A stretch of DNA of 64,000 bases. Source: Clostridia bacterium (lineage in GTDB: Bacteria > Bacillota > Clostridia > Lachnospirales > Anaerotignaceae). The first letter of the stretch is position 1; the number at the start of each line of letters is the position of its first letter. The translations under genes and the position numbers were made by a program. The notes under the pieces were generated by a model. The model saw only the letters and a program-made list of their open reading frames with translations, did no database searches and was not told the origin of the DNA. The stretch is from the NCBI GenBank assembly GCA_022651385.1, contig JALCQR010000002.1:186001-250000 (forward strand), given 5' to 3'. Below are positions 8,590 to 17,736 of this stretch, piece after piece.

Positions 8590-8970
8590 TCAGCTGTTCA
8601 TAACGCGGCAGTTTTTGCATGGAGCTGCAACATCAATTTCCGATTTATCAATATATTTAGCAGACCAAAAACATATGCTCTTTAATATAGGCAAAACAGA
8701 CTCCCCTTTTTCAGTAAGCGAATACTCAACTCTCGGAGGTATCTCGTTATATTGCTCTCTTAAAACAATTCCGTCGTTTGCCATTTCTTTAAGCATGCAG
8801 CTTAATACAGCATCGGTGATATTTGAAAGTTCATTTCTCAAATCCTTGTACCGCAAAATTTTATATGTCGCCAAAACGCATATAATACGTGATTTCCATT
8901 TTCCTCCAAAAATATCAAGGCCATATTCTAACGGACACTTTATTTCCTTTTCAGTTTTAGGCTCGTACAT
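8590..8970 (-). CDS. HxlR-family winged-helix regulator
   Basis: A 126-residue protein from ATG 8970, chosen because GAGGT sits nine bases before it; an in-frame ATG at 9006 has no ribosome site and would lie inside the upstream gene. KCPLEYGLDIFGGKWK carries the conserved N-terminal Cys that senses thiol, aldehyde or disulfide stress in many HxlR proteins, followed by a MarR-like wing. The C-terminus adds a CKNC pair that might also be redox active. It starts 10 bases after the CNNM stop codon and is probably cotranscribed with that gene. Confidence 0.85.
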   Translation of the reverse strand: MYEPKTEKEIKCPLEYGLDIFGGKWKSRIICVLATYKILRYKDLRNELSNITDAVLSCMLKEMANDGIVLREQYNEIPPRVEYSLTEKGESVLPILKSICFWSAKYIDKSEIDVAAPCKNCRVMNS

Positions 8971-8980
8971 GCCTATTACC

Positions 8981-10234
8981 TCACTTTTCTTTTTCTTCAT
9001 TCTCATCTTTTACCTCAACCATAATCTCAAGCACACGCTGATAATCGGTGTCGGTAACAGTTACATGCAGATCTTCATAGTCGAAGCTGTCTCCCTCTTT
9101 GGGAATCCTGTCAAGCTGTTCTATTACCCAGCCGCTTACTGTAGCCGAGTCAGACTTGCCTGATATATTAAACTTCTCATAAAAATCCTCCAAATCGGCA
9201 GAACATACAATTTTGTACTTTTTCTTTCCCACTTTAACAAACTCATTTACTACTTCGTCATGCTCGTCCCAAATTTCGCCGACAAGTTCCTCAAGCACAT
9301 CTTCCATTGTAACAATTCCGAATGTTCCTCCGTACTCATCAATTACAACTGCCATATGTGATTTTACCTGCTGCAAAAGCCTTAAAAGGACACCCACTTT
9401 CATTCCTTCGGAAATAAACAGCGGCTTTTGCATAACGTCTTTTACCTTTTTGCCCTGAAGTATAACTCTCTGTCCAAAGTCCTTATAATGAAGAATACCT
9501 ATTATTTTATCAGGAGTTTCCTCATAAACAGGCAGCCTTGAAAATCCGGATTTAATGAAAATATTTGAAATTTCATCATTTGTGGCTCCAACTTTAAATC
9601 CCTCTATATCAACTCTCGGTGTAGCTATATCTGAAGCATCACGGTCGTTAAATTCAATGGCGCTTCTTATAAGCTCGCTTTCATCATCATTTATTCCGCC
9701 CTCAAGTTCCGCTTCCTCTACAAAAGCTATTAGGTCATTTTCGGTAAGTCTTCTGTCATCCTTAATTTTAAAAACTTTTGATAAAAATATCTTCCAAATA
9801 TGGAAAAAATAGTTTACCGGAGCAAGCACCAGCATAAGAAATCCAAGCACAGGCGCCGACCACATAGCATATTTTTCAGGTGATTCTTTAGCAAGGCTTT
9901 TAGGTGTCACTTCTCCGAAAATAAGCACTACAACAGTTGTTACAATAGTTGAAATGCTTGTCCCGCTTGAACCAAATCGTTTTACAAACCACACTGCCGC
10001 TACAGAAGCAAGAGCGATATTCACTACATTGTTTCCCACAAGTATAGTTGAAAGCAGTCTGTCATATTTTTCAGTAAGTTTAAGCACACGCGAAGCTTTT
10101 ATATCTCCATGGTCGGCCATATTTTTAAGCCTTGTCTTGCTTATGGAAGAAAAAGCCATTTCCGTGGCCGAAAAATATGCCGATATTAAAATCAACACAA
10201 TTACTAAAATCAAAGATTTACTGTCGCTTTCCAT
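8981..10234 (-). CDS. CNNM/CorC-type transporter (hemolysin family, DUF21-CBS-CorC_HlyC)
   Basis: A 417-residue protein with a DUF21 membrane domain in the first 140 or so residues (SAYFSATEMAFSSISKTRL; GEVTPKSLAKE), a CBS pair around 190-330 (PRVDIEGFKVGATNDEI; MAVVIDEYGGTFGIVTMEDV) and a C-terminal CorC_HlyC domain. Such proteins export Mg2+ or related cations, with the CBS pair binding ATP-Mg. The older name hemolysin is misleading. It is the first gene of a probable two-gene unit with the HxlR gene. Confidence 0.9.
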   Translation of the reverse strand: MESDSKSLILVIVLILISAYFSATEMAFSSISKTRLKNMADHGDIKASRVLKLTEKYDRLLSTILVGNNVVNIALASVAAVWFVKRFGSSGTSISTIVTTVVVLIFGEVTPKSLAKESPEKYAMWSAPVLGFLMLVLAPVNYFFHIWKIFLSKVFKIKDDRRLTENDLIAFVEEAELEGGINDDESELIRSAIEFNDRDASDIATPRVDIEGFKVGATNDEISNIFIKSGFSRLPVYEETPDKIIGILHYKDFGQRVILQGKKVKDVMQKPLFISEGMKVGVLLRLLQQVKSHMAVVIDEYGGTFGIVTMEDVLEELVGEIWDEHDEVVNEFVKVGKKKYKIVCSADLEDFYEKFNISGKSDSATVSGWVIEQLDRIPKEGDSFDYEDLHVTVTDTDYQRVLEIMVEVKDENEEKEK

Positions 10235-10357
10235 ATATGGACTAAATTCCTCCCTAAAATGCAGATAACAATATAATATATCATAATAAGTATATCATTA
10301 ATACTGTGTCAAGTCAAAAAGTTATGTATTACTGTAATAATAACCATTTCTAAAAAA

Positions 10358-10384
10358 AAGCCGCGATATACATATCCGCGGCTT
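10358..10384 (-). terminator. Terminator of the trpXYZ-like operon
   Basis: AAGCCGCG/CGCGGCTT stem followed on the minus strand by a T run, 15 bases after the stop of the ATPase gene. Confidence 0.8.
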
Positions 10385-10398
10385 AAAATAAACTTTTT

Positions 10399-11172
10399 TT
10401 AGTTTCCACATTCAATACTTATTTCATTAAAGAGAGCAAGAATGTCATTTATATCTTTGTTTGTCTTTTCTTCTCCTGATGCATCCAGCACAACTTTTCC
10501 TTGATGCATCATAACTATTCTGTTACCGTATTCCATGGCATACCTCAGATTATGTGTAACCATTATTGTAGTCAGATGTTTTTCTCTTACTATTTTATCC
10601 GTAAGTTTCATTATTATGTCCGCTGTTTTTGGGTCAAGTGCTGCTGTATGTTCATCAAGTATTAGAAACTTAAGAGGCGTCAGAGTAGCCATTAAAAGTG
10701 CCATAGCCTGCCTTTGTCCTCCGGATAAAGCTCCTACACGCACATCCATTTTATCTTCAAGTCCAAGCCCAAGCTGAGAAAGCTGCTTTCTGTAAAAATC
10801 TATTCTTTTCTTGTTAATTCCTCTTGATAAATTAAAAATTTTGCCTTTATTGTCGGCTATCGACATGTTTTCAAGTATAGTCATATCAGGGCATGTGCCC
10901 ATTGCCGGATCCTGAAAAACTCTTCCTATTTCTCTGTGGCGTATATAGTCTTTTTTTTTGGTTATGTCCTCATCACCAACAAGAATCTGGCCGCCGTCAG
11001 GTTCAGTATTTCCGCAAATAAGATTTAACATAGTTGTTTTTCCCGAACCATTGCTGCCTATAACAGACACAAATTCGCCATCATCAACAGTGAAATTGAA
11101 ATCCTGGAAAAGACACATTTCATTTATAGTTCCTATATTATAGTATTTATCTATGTGTTTTAACTTAAGCAT
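10399..11172 (-). CDS. ABC transporter ATP-binding protein, TrpZ-like
   Basis: A 257-residue ABC ATPase: Walker A GSNGSGKTT (residues about 39-47), Q-loop VFQDP, signature LSGGQRQA, Walker B FLILDEH and switch MVTHN. It belongs to the group that works with ABC_sub_bind (COG2984) lipoproteins rather than ordinary amino acid importers, as the neighbours show. It overlaps the permease gene by eight bases and is the last gene of the operon driven from the tryptophan T-box. Expected role: energising tryptophan (or another aromatic compound) uptake. Confidence 0.88.
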   Translation of the reverse strand: MLKLKHIDKYYNIGTINEMCLFQDFNFTVDDGEFVSVIGSNGSGKTTMLNLICGNTEPDGGQILVGDEDITKKKDYIRHREIGRVFQDPAMGTCPDMTILENMSIADNKGKIFNLSRGINKKRIDFYRKQLSQLGLGLEDKMDVRVGALSGGQRQAMALLMATLTPLKFLILDEHTAALDPKTADIIMKLTDKIVREKHLTTIMVTHNLRYAMEYGNRIVMMHQGKVVLDASGEEKTNKDINDILALFNEISIECGN

Positions 11173-12049
11173 TTCTTTTCACCTTCTTTTTTCTGTCAAT
11201 AGTAATTATAAGTATTACAAGGAACAGCAAAGCCGTAATAAGTTTCATGTCCGACGCACTAAGTCCCATAGCTATGGCAATTGCCACGCATGCTTTATAA
11301 ACAATAGCACCTACCATAACCGCTGTCGTTGCCTTAACGAAAGTGACATTTTTAAAAACATTTGTGCCGATGATAACGCTTGCAAGACCTATTACTACAG
11401 TGCCCGTACCCATTGAAACATCAAAAAATCTCTGCTGCTGGCACATCATCGAGCCTCCCATAGCAATAAATCCGTTTGATATGGCAAGTCCTGTGATTTT
11501 AACAAGACCCTTGTCTTTAGCAAGTATAGTAACAAGAGTATCATTATTTCCGGTAGCTCTTAAAAGAAATCCGCTTTTGGTGTTCAAATATAAATCAAGC
11601 AGTACTTTCATTATAACTGCAATTATAAAAGCAATTATAACCGTCTGATAGCCCGAAAGCGCTTTAGGGAAAATGCTGTTTACAAAGCTGTTTTCAAAAA
11701 CAGTGCTTTGTGTAAAAAGCGGTACATTTGCTTTTCCCGTTATACGCAGGTTTACGCTGTATAACCCAGTCATCATAATAATGCCTGAAAGCAGGTCACG
11801 TACTTTAAATTTTACATGTATTATACCAGTAAGAGAGCCTATAAACATACCTATTAAAAAAGATATAATGGTGGTAAGATATGGGTTCACACCCTTCATC
11901 AGAAGCACTGCCGTCACAGCGGCGCCGCATGGAAAACTTCCGTCTGTCGTAAGATCCGGAAAATCCAAAATTTTGTAAGTAATATATACCCCAAGAGCCA
12001 TTATGCTGTAAATCAGGCCCTGTTCAAGCACTCCTATAAGTATGCCCAT
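11165..12049 (-). CDS. ABC transporter permease, TrpY-like
   Basis: A 294-residue membrane protein of the branched-chain amino acid/sugar permease superfamily, with about eight or nine helices. LDFPDLTTDGSFPCGAAV near residues 28-45 is typical of the COG4120 permeases paired with COG2984 binding proteins. GGAGG precedes ATG 12049 by ten bases. It lies between the lipoprotein and ATPase genes in one operon under T-box control, and presumably forms the membrane pore of the importer. Confidence 0.88.
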   Translation of the reverse strand: MGILIGVLEQGLIYSIMALGVYITYKILDFPDLTTDGSFPCGAAVTAVLLMKGVNPYLTTIISFLIGMFIGSLTGIIHVKFKVRDLLSGIIMMTGLYSVNLRITGKANVPLFTQSTVFENSFVNSIFPKALSGYQTVIIAFIIAVIMKVLLDLYLNTKSGFLLRATGNNDTLVTILAKDKGLVKITGLAISNGFIAMGGSMMCQQQRFFDVSMGTGTVVIGLASVIIGTNVFKNVTFVKATTAVMVGAIVYKACVAIAIAMGLSASDMKLITALLFLVILIITIDRKKKVKRNA

Positions 12050-12076
12050 ATCTTTAAAACCTCCAAGTAAACTATC

Positions 12077-13171
12077 TTATTGCTGTGCAACCGAATCAAA
12101 AGTCTGAACTGCCGAAGCGGCATAATCGTCGTCAATTTTAATGTTAAGTTTATCGGCAACAGCTTTATTTATATAAAGTCCGCATTTTGAAATTGTCTGA
12201 AATTTCATGTCGGATGCTTTTTCTTCGCCTTTTAATACTTTTGCTGCCATATGCCCTGTCTGTTCTCCAAGGCTTACAAACTCAAGGCCAACTGCGGCAA
12301 GACATCCGTTTTTAACCTGCTCAACTTCGCTTCCGAATACAGGGATACCTTTTGCATTTGCTTTATTAACAATTGTTGCCAGTCCCTGTACAACAGTATT
12401 GTCTGTAAGATTTGTAAGGCAGTCTACTTTAGAAAGAATATTGTCGGCTGCAAGAGGTATATCGGCTGTTGTGTTAATTCCAACCGTTACAAGTTCAAAA
12501 CCATATTTTCCAACAAGAGACTGATAATCTTTTATTGCAGATTCTGAATTTGTTTCGCTTGTTGTATACATAATTCCGAGTTTTTTAGCGTTAGGCATTA
12601 TTTTTCTTATCATTTTAAGCTGTTCTTCAACAGGAAGCTTGTCGGATGTACCTGTAAGATTTCCGGTAGGCATTCCGTCATCCTTAGCAAATCCGGCAGC
12701 TACAGGGTCGGTTATTGCTGTATATATAATAGGAATATTGGTCTTCATTGCGGCTGCATATGCTGCCGAAGTTGACGGTGTTGCTATTGTACATATCATG
12801 TCAACATTTTTTGATACAAAATCACTTGCAATCTGTCCTGCGGTACCAGTGTCGGCCTCAGAATTTTCATATAAAACAGTAAGGTTTTTGCCCTCAACAA
12901 AGCCTTCATCCGCAAGTCCTTTAAGCAAGCCTTCTCGACAGTTGTCAAGAGAACCATGCTGTGCAAACTGTGAAATTCCGATAGTATATTGTTTCCCGTT
13001 TGTTGCGGCATCAGATGCACCGGAAGACGATTCTGATGAAGCTGCAGGCGCAGATGAATCCGGCTCAGAAGCAGCTGATGATGATTTTGAAGCTGATGTC
13101 TGTGAACCGCAGCCCGCAGTCATTAAAACAAGTAAAGACGCACATATTATTGATAAAATTCTCTTTTTCAT
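12077..13171 (-). CDS. ABC substrate-binding lipoprotein, TrpX-like (COG2984)
   Basis: A 364-residue secreted lipoprotein. The signal peptide ends in a lipobox with Cys21 (LMTAGCG), followed by a Ser/Ala/Asp-rich linker to about residue 60 and a two-lobed periplasmic-binding fold (YTIGISQFAQHGSLDNCREG onward) of the ABC_sub_bind family. Relatives bind tryptophan or tyrosine. The tryptophan T-box in front of the gene supports tryptophan as the ligand. It has a strong ribosome site (AAAGGAGAGG) and is the first gene of the three-gene operon. Confidence 0.9.
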   Translation of the reverse strand: MKKRILSIICASLLVLMTAGCGSQTSASKSSSAASEPDSSAPAASSESSSGASDAATNGKQYTIGISQFAQHGSLDNCREGLLKGLADEGFVEGKNLTVLYENSEADTGTAGQIASDFVSKNVDMICTIATPSTSAAYAAAMKTNIPIIYTAITDPVAAGFAKDDGMPTGNLTGTSDKLPVEEQLKMIRKIMPNAKKLGIMYTTSETNSESAIKDYQSLVGKYGFELVTVGINTTADIPLAADNILSKVDCLTNLTDNTVVQGLATIVNKANAKGIPVFGSEVEQVKNGCLAAVGLEFVSLGEQTGHMAAKVLKGEEKASDMKFQTISKCGLYINKAVADKLNIKIDDDYAASAVQTFDSVAQQ

Positions 13172-13204
13172 AATTAATTCCTCTCCTTTTACAATTCAAA
13201 TAGA

Positions 13205-13476
13205 ACAAAAAAACCGCCTCAGAAATATTCTGAGACGGGATAATCCGCGGTACCACTCAAATTGCTTAAAAGCCTCTTAAATGCACATGTCGACTATGCA
13301 CTCCCAATTAATAACGAGTAGGGAAAATCCCGTCAGCTGCTACTTAGTCTTACGACTTTTCGTTCTGCCCTCCGAAGTCCATTCACATAACATCAGCTGC
13401 TGCCTCACACCACCCGGCAACTCTCTGAAAACATCCGAAATGCTACTCATCTTCATTTACGGTTTAAAAAATATTT
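13205..13476 (-). ncRNA. T-box leader with tryptophan specifier
   Basis: On the minus strand the leader shows the T-box core GAGTGGTACCGCGG (within 13244-13263), an AGAGAG element and GTGGTG in Stem I, and a specifier loop reading GTGAA-TGG-ACTTC; the TGG (13381-13379) is a tryptophan codon. The terminator is the stem CCGtCTCAGAA/TTCTGAGgCGG (13214-13238) followed by seven T. Uncharged tRNA-Trp would favour the antiterminator and let transcription enter the importer genes. The folding was done by eye. Confidence 0.9.
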
Positions 13477-13482
13477 ATACAC

Positions 13483-13511
13483 ATAATATCACGTTGATTT
13501 AAAAAAATCAA
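13483..13511 (-). promoter_or_regulatory. Promoter of the T-box/trpXYZ-like operon
   Basis: On the minus strand TTGATT (13511-13506) and TATTAT (13488-13483) with a 17-base spacer, just ahead of the T-box leader. Confidence 0.6.
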
Positions 13512-13639
13512 GATAATTTTATATATATTTTTTTGTAACTTAAGTTTTTATACTTATTTATATTATAGCTGGATTAAGGAAAATATTTACAAAAAATTCT
13601 GAATTTATAAAAAGTTTTTTCAAAAAGGTGCTTCTTTCT

Positions 13640-13710
13640 TTGATATATTGAATTTTTATCAATATAATTGTCAAATTAATATTGAACAGTAAATCAAAAA
13701 CATATATAAT
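13640..13710 (+). promoter_or_regulatory. Tandem promoters of glyA with an inverted repeat
   Basis: P1 is TTGATA (13640-13645), 17 bases, TATAAT (13663-13668). P2 is TTGAAC (13682-13687), 17 bases, TATAAT (13705-13710). The spacer and -10 of P1 are covered by an 8-bp inverted repeat, TATATTGA/TCAATATA (13644-13666), which could be an operator. Confidence 0.6.
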
Positions 13711-13758
13711 ACCTAACATAATATCAAAATGAAGTATTTATTTAAGGGGGAAATAAAT

Positions 13759-15006
13759 ATGATCAGAGAAACAATGGAAATGTTAAGCCATTATGATCAT
13801 GAAGTTGGAGATGCAATGCTTAAAGAGCTTGAGCGTCAAAACAGAAATCTTGAACTTATAGCATCTGAAAATATAGTTTCAGAACCTGTAATGATGGCCA
13901 TGGGCAGTGTACTTACAAATAAATACGCTGAAGGCTATCCAGGAAAGCGTTATTATGGCGGCTGTGAATATGTGGACATTGTGGAGTCCATAGCAATAGA
14001 AAGAGCAAAAAAACTTTTTGGCTGTGAGTACGCAAACGTACAGCCTCATTCTGGAGCACAGGCCAATATGGCAGTATTTTACGCAATACTTAATCCAGGA
14101 GACACTGTAATGGGAATGAGCCTTGCCTGCGGCGGACACCTTACCCACGGAAGTCCTGTAAACATGTCCGGAAAATATTTTAATTCTGTGCCTTACGGAG
14201 TAAATGACGATGGATTTATTGACTATGACGAAGTAAGAAGAATTGCACTTGAAAACAAGCCGAAACTTATTGTGGCAGGAGCTTCAGCTTACGCAAGGGA
14301 AATAGACTTTAAGAAATTCAGAGAAATAGCTGATGAATGCGGAGCATATCTTATGGTTGATATGGCACACATAGCAGGCCTTGTAGCAGCAGGACTTCAT
14401 CAAAGCCCAATACCTTATGCCGATGTTGTTACTTCCACAACTCATAAAACATTAAGAGGACCGAGAGGCGGCCTTATACTTTCAAGCAAAGAAATGGAAG
14501 ATAAATTCAATTTCAATAAAGCAATATTCCCGGGAATACAGGGCGGACCTCTTATGCACGTTATAGCAGGAAAAGCTGTATGTTTCGGAGAAGCTCTCAA
14601 ACCTGAGTTTAAGACATATCAGGAGCAGGTTGTTAAAAATGCAAAAGCACTTGCAGCCGCTCTTATATCCCACGGATTTAAGCTTCTTACAGGCGGCACA
14701 GACAATCACCTTATGCTTGTAGACCTTACAAATATGCCTGTAACAGGAAAAGAACTTCAAAACAGATGTGATGAGGTATATATCACGCTTAACAAAAACG
14801 CTATACCAAATGACCCGCGCAGTCCTTTTGTTACAAGCGGCGTAAGAATTGGAACACCTGCCGTTACAACAAGAGGCCTTGTTGAAAAAGATATGGACAA
14901 GATTGCTGAGCTTATATATATGGCAGCAACGGACATCGACTCAAAAGCCGTGTATATTCGTTCGGAAGTTACAAAAATATGTGACAAATATCCGATATAT
15001 AAATAA
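13759..15006 (+). CDS. glyA: Serine hydroxymethyltransferase
   Basis: A 415-residue PLP enzyme interconverting serine + tetrahydrofolate and glycine + 5,10-methylene-tetrahydrofolate in the cytoplasm. [32 protein letters not shown] and [15 protein letters not shown] are diagnostic; Lys230 in the last motif forms the Schiff base with PLP. The start chosen is ATG 13759, eight bases after AAGGGGG; an in-frame ATG at 13729 lacks a ribosome site. It is monocistronic with two likely promoters and a terminator. Length is normal for the family. Confidence 0.97.
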   Translation: MIRETMEMLSHYDHEVGDAMLKELERQNRNLELIASENIVSEPVMMAMGSVLTNKYAEGYPGKRYYGGCEYVDIVESIAIERAKKLFGCEYANVQPHSGAQANMAVFYAILNPGDTVMGMSLACGGHLTHGSPVNMSGKYFNSVPYGVNDDGFIDYDEVRRIALENKPKLIVAGASAYAREIDFKKFREIADECGAYLMVDMAHIAGLVAAGLHQSPIPYADVVTSTTHKTLRGPRGGLILSSKEMEDKFNFNKAIFPGIQGGPLMHVIAGKAVCFGEALKPEFKTYQEQVVKNAKALAAALISHGFKLLTGGTDNHLMLVDLTNMPVTGKELQNRCDEVYITLNKNAIPNDPRSPFVTSGVRIGTPAVTTRGLVEKDMDKIAELIYMAATDIDSKAVYIRSEVTKICDKYPIYK

Positions 15007-15094
15007 TTAATATTAAATTTTTCTTAAATATAACAGAATAAGCAAATAAAATATTAAAAATACAACCGATAATTAAAAGTTAGTTTATAAATAA

Positions 15095-15123
15095 AAACCA
15101 CGTCTAAAAGACGTGGTTTTTTT
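15095..15123. terminator. Terminator between convergent glyA and nudC
   Basis: AAAACCACGTCT/AGACGTGGTTTT stem with a three-base loop and T/A runs on both sides, suited to both genes. Confidence 0.9.
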
Positions 15124-15252
15124 ACTTATACAAAATCCGAAAAATTTTGTAACATTGTATAATCGTTGCTTAAAATTAAAAATCAATTTTTTATAATCTG
15201 TCCTGATTTAACATTTGCATGTCAATGTATTCGTAAATAAATTGACTAACAC

Positions 15253-16086
15253 TTACGAAAAATTCACCTTATTATTTTTAAATAAACCTATCATCTCACG
15301 TGTAAGACTTACACCATCATCCTCTATAAAATTCATTTCACTTCTTTTTACCCATTTAGCCTCCGAAAGTTCATTTTTGTCTATGGTAATAGAACCGTTT
15401 CCATCCAGCTCGGCAAAAAATCCGAAAAGCATATTGCTGTTAAAGCCCCAAGGCTGGCTTTTATAGTATTTAATATTTTTAATTTTTATCCCGACCTCTT
15501 CCATTACTTCTCTGCGCACTGTATCTTCAGCCGTTTCGCCTACTTCGCAGAATCCCGCTATAAGGGCATATTTTTTATAATCCCGTCCTGCATATTTAGT
15601 CATAAGTATTCTGTCGCTACTTACTACCCCAACTATAATAGCAGGAGATATGCACGGGTAAACCGTGTTTCCGCAGGAAGGACAAAAAAGTACTCTTTCA
15701 TCATCTCTGTGTTTTATTTTTACCCCGCAGGCACCGCAGAATTTATTTTTTCTGTACCAGTTATAAAGATGAAACGCAGTCTCGGCTGCAAAACACATTT
15801 CCTTGTTTACAGAATTGCGCAATACGGATATATCCTCATAATCATAATCGGTGAAGGGCTCGATACTGTTTTCAGATAAAAAATAGTATGTATTATCTAT
15901 ACTAAACAAATATCTAAGCTCAAGTTTTTTATTATTTACTATTTCAGCGTATCTTGGAATATATATGTTTTTTCCGTCTGTTTTAATCATACATTTATCT
16001 TTCTCAAAACTCAGCACATAGCTGTTGTCTCTGGGCAGAACCTTGTAGTAGCTATTATCAAATTTGTTTTTTATATCCTGTATCAA
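15253..16086 (-). CDS. nudC: NADH pyrophosphatase-type Nudix hydrolase
   Basis: A 277-residue protein: an N-terminal beta domain, a four-Cys zinc ribbon (CGACG and CPSCG, residues about 114-134) and a Nudix box GFCEVGETAEDTVRREVMEE ending VGI. SQPWGFNSN after the box matches the SQPW signature of the NAD(H)-cleaving NudC group. It would hydrolyse NADH to NMNH and AMP and may decap NAD-RNA. The start is probably TTG 16086, because AGAAGG lies eight bases before it; the in-frame GTG nine bases upstream abuts the ribosome site with no spacing. Confidence 0.88.
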   Translation of the reverse strand: MIQDIKNKFDNSYYKVLPRDNSYVLSFEKDKCMIKTDGKNIYIPRYAEIVNNKKLELRYLFSIDNTYYFLSENSIEPFTDYDYEDISVLRNSVNKEMCFAAETAFHLYNWYRKNKFCGACGVKIKHRDDERVLFCPSCGNTVYPCISPAIIVGVVSSDRILMTKYAGRDYKKYALIAGFCEVGETAEDTVRREVMEEVGIKIKNIKYYKSQPWGFNSNMLFGFFAELDGNGSITIDKNELSEAKWVKRSEMNFIEDDGVSLTREMIGLFKNNKVNFS

Positions 16087-16197
16087 AAAAAACACCTTCT
16101 TTCTTTATTTTATCTCCATAAACAAATAATACTCTTTTTTCTGACTTTTTTCCACAAAAGTGTTATTATTAAATAAGTTTTATGTGGAGGAATACTG

Positions 16198-17736
16198 ATG
16201 GAAAACGAATTATCTATACTAAAACGATACTTTGGCTACGAAACTTTTCGTCCGGGGCAAAAAAATATAATAGAAAATATCTTGTCTCATAAAGATGTAT
16301 TGGGAATAATGCCTACAGGCGCGGGAAAATCTATTTGTTTTCAGGTTCCGGCAATGCTTTTAAATGGTATAACCATTGTTGTGTCACCTCTTATATCATT
16401 AATGAAAGATCAAGTAGGAGCACTCGTTCAGGAAGGATATCCGGCTGCGTATCTTAATAGTTCGCTAACATTTTCACAGCAGAAAGAAATGCTGCGCCGC
16501 GCAAATCTTGGTCGATACAGAATAATATATATTGCTCCCGAAAGACTTATGACAGAAGATTTCCTTTCTTTTGCCGAAAATGCCGAAATATCAATGGTAA
16601 CAGTAGATGAGGCTCATTGTATATCTCAGTGGGGACAGGATTTCAGGCCAAGTTATATGAAAATAGCTGATTTTATAAAAACCCTGCCCAAGCGTCCTGT
16701 TGTAAGTGCTTTTACGGCAACGGCAACAGCCGACGTAAAAAACGATATCATAAAAATGCTTGAATTAAAAAATCCATATACTCTCGTTACAGGGTTTGAC
16801 AGGCCAAACCTTTATTTTGAGGTACAGCGTCCAATAGACAAAGACAGGGCATTGTTACATACATTAAAACAATTCGGCAACAAATCCGGTATTATATATT
16901 GTTCAACAAGAAAAGCCGTTGAAAGCGTAACTATGCTTTTAAACAGACATGGATACAGTGCCGTAAGATATCATGCCGGGCTTGACGACATTGAGCGTCA
17001 GAAAAATCAGGACGATTTTATTTATGACCGCAAAAATATAATTGTAGCAACTAACGCATTTGGAATGGGAATCGACAAGTCCAATGTATCTTTTGTAATA
17101 CATTATAATATGCCAAAGAATATAGAAAATTATTATCAGGAAGCAGGACGTGCGGGACGTGACGGAAGCGAGGCAAAATGTATACTTTTGTACAGTCCCC
17201 GTGATATTCATACAAACAGGTTTTTTATAGAAAACAGCCGGGACCCTCAAATTCCACATGATATTCAATTAAAAATAATTGAAAAAGATATTGAAAAACT
17301 TAGACAGATGATATTTTATTGCACCACAAAACACTGCCTTAGAGGCTTTATACTCAAGTATTTTGGCGAAAACCCCACTCAAAAATGCGAAAACTGTTCA
17401 AACTGCGTAAATAAAAAAATAAATACAGCACAAGAGCCTAAAACCTTTTTGTCTCATAAATCAAGAGAAGGAACAGCATATTTTGAAAATCAAAGCAAGC
17501 TTATGCTTGAGCTTAAAAAACTCCGCTTCTCTATTTCAAAAAAAGAGCATGTACCGCCTTTTATTATATTTACCGACGCAGTTTTAAATGAAATGTGTAT
17601 ACACCTTCCTCAGAATTTGGTAGAGTTTAGAAAAATAAAAGGTGTAGGCGAAACAAAATCCGAAAAATATGGAACTGAGTTTACATACTGCATAAGAGAA
17701 TATTTGGACAGATATAGAAATGAGGTATATAAATGA
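16198..17736 (+). CDS. recQ: RecQ ATP-dependent DNA helicase, short form
   Basis: A 512-residue 3'-5' helicase of recombination and repair. FRPGQ, Walker A PTGAGKS (residues 39-45), DEAHC, SAFTATAT, FGMGIDKSNVSFVIHYNMPKN (split over two motifs) and QEAGRAGRDG are present. A zinc-binding subdomain with CTTKHC and CENCSNC follows, then a C-terminal HRDC-like domain from about residue 425. Only about 30 residues separate the zinc site from the HRDC domain, so the RQC winged helix of classical 600-residue RecQ is missing. GGAGG precedes the ATG. It is translationally coupled to the peptidase gene. Confidence 0.93.
   Translation: MENELSILKRYFGYETFRPGQKNIIENILSHKDVLGIMPTGAGKSICFQVPAMLLNGITIVVSPLISLMKDQVGALVQEGYPAAYLNSSLTFSQQKEMLRRANLGRYRIIYIAPERLMTEDFLSFAENAEISMVTVDEAHCISQWGQDFRPSYMKIADFIKTLPKRPVVSAFTATATADVKNDIIKMLELKNPYTLVTGFDRPNLYFEVQRPIDKDRALLHTLKQFGNKSGIIYCSTRKAVESVTMLLNRHGYSAVRYHAGLDDIERQKNQDDFIYDRKNIIVATNAFGMGIDKSNVSFVIHYNMPKNIENYYQEAGRAGRDGSEAKCILLYSPRDIHTNRFFIENSRDPQIPHDIQLKIIEKDIEKLRQMIFYCTTKHCLRGFILKYFGENPTQKCENCSNCVNKKINTAQEPKTFLSHKSREGTAYFENQSKLMLELKKLRFSISKKEHVPPFIIFTDAVLNEMCIHLPQNLVEFRKIKGVGETKSEKYGTEFTYCIREYLDRYRNEVYK

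Noticed and set aside
12639-13280. 213-codon plus-strand ORF with many Ala and Asp
   Set aside because: It is the mirror of the TrpX-like lipoprotein gene and continues into the T-box leader; the composition comes from the Ser/Ala linker read in reverse.
15127-15148. ACAAAAT...ATTTTGT inverted repeat, considered as a third copy of the structured repeat
   Set aside because: It shares only AT-rich arms; the AAGGCATTTG box and flanks are absent.
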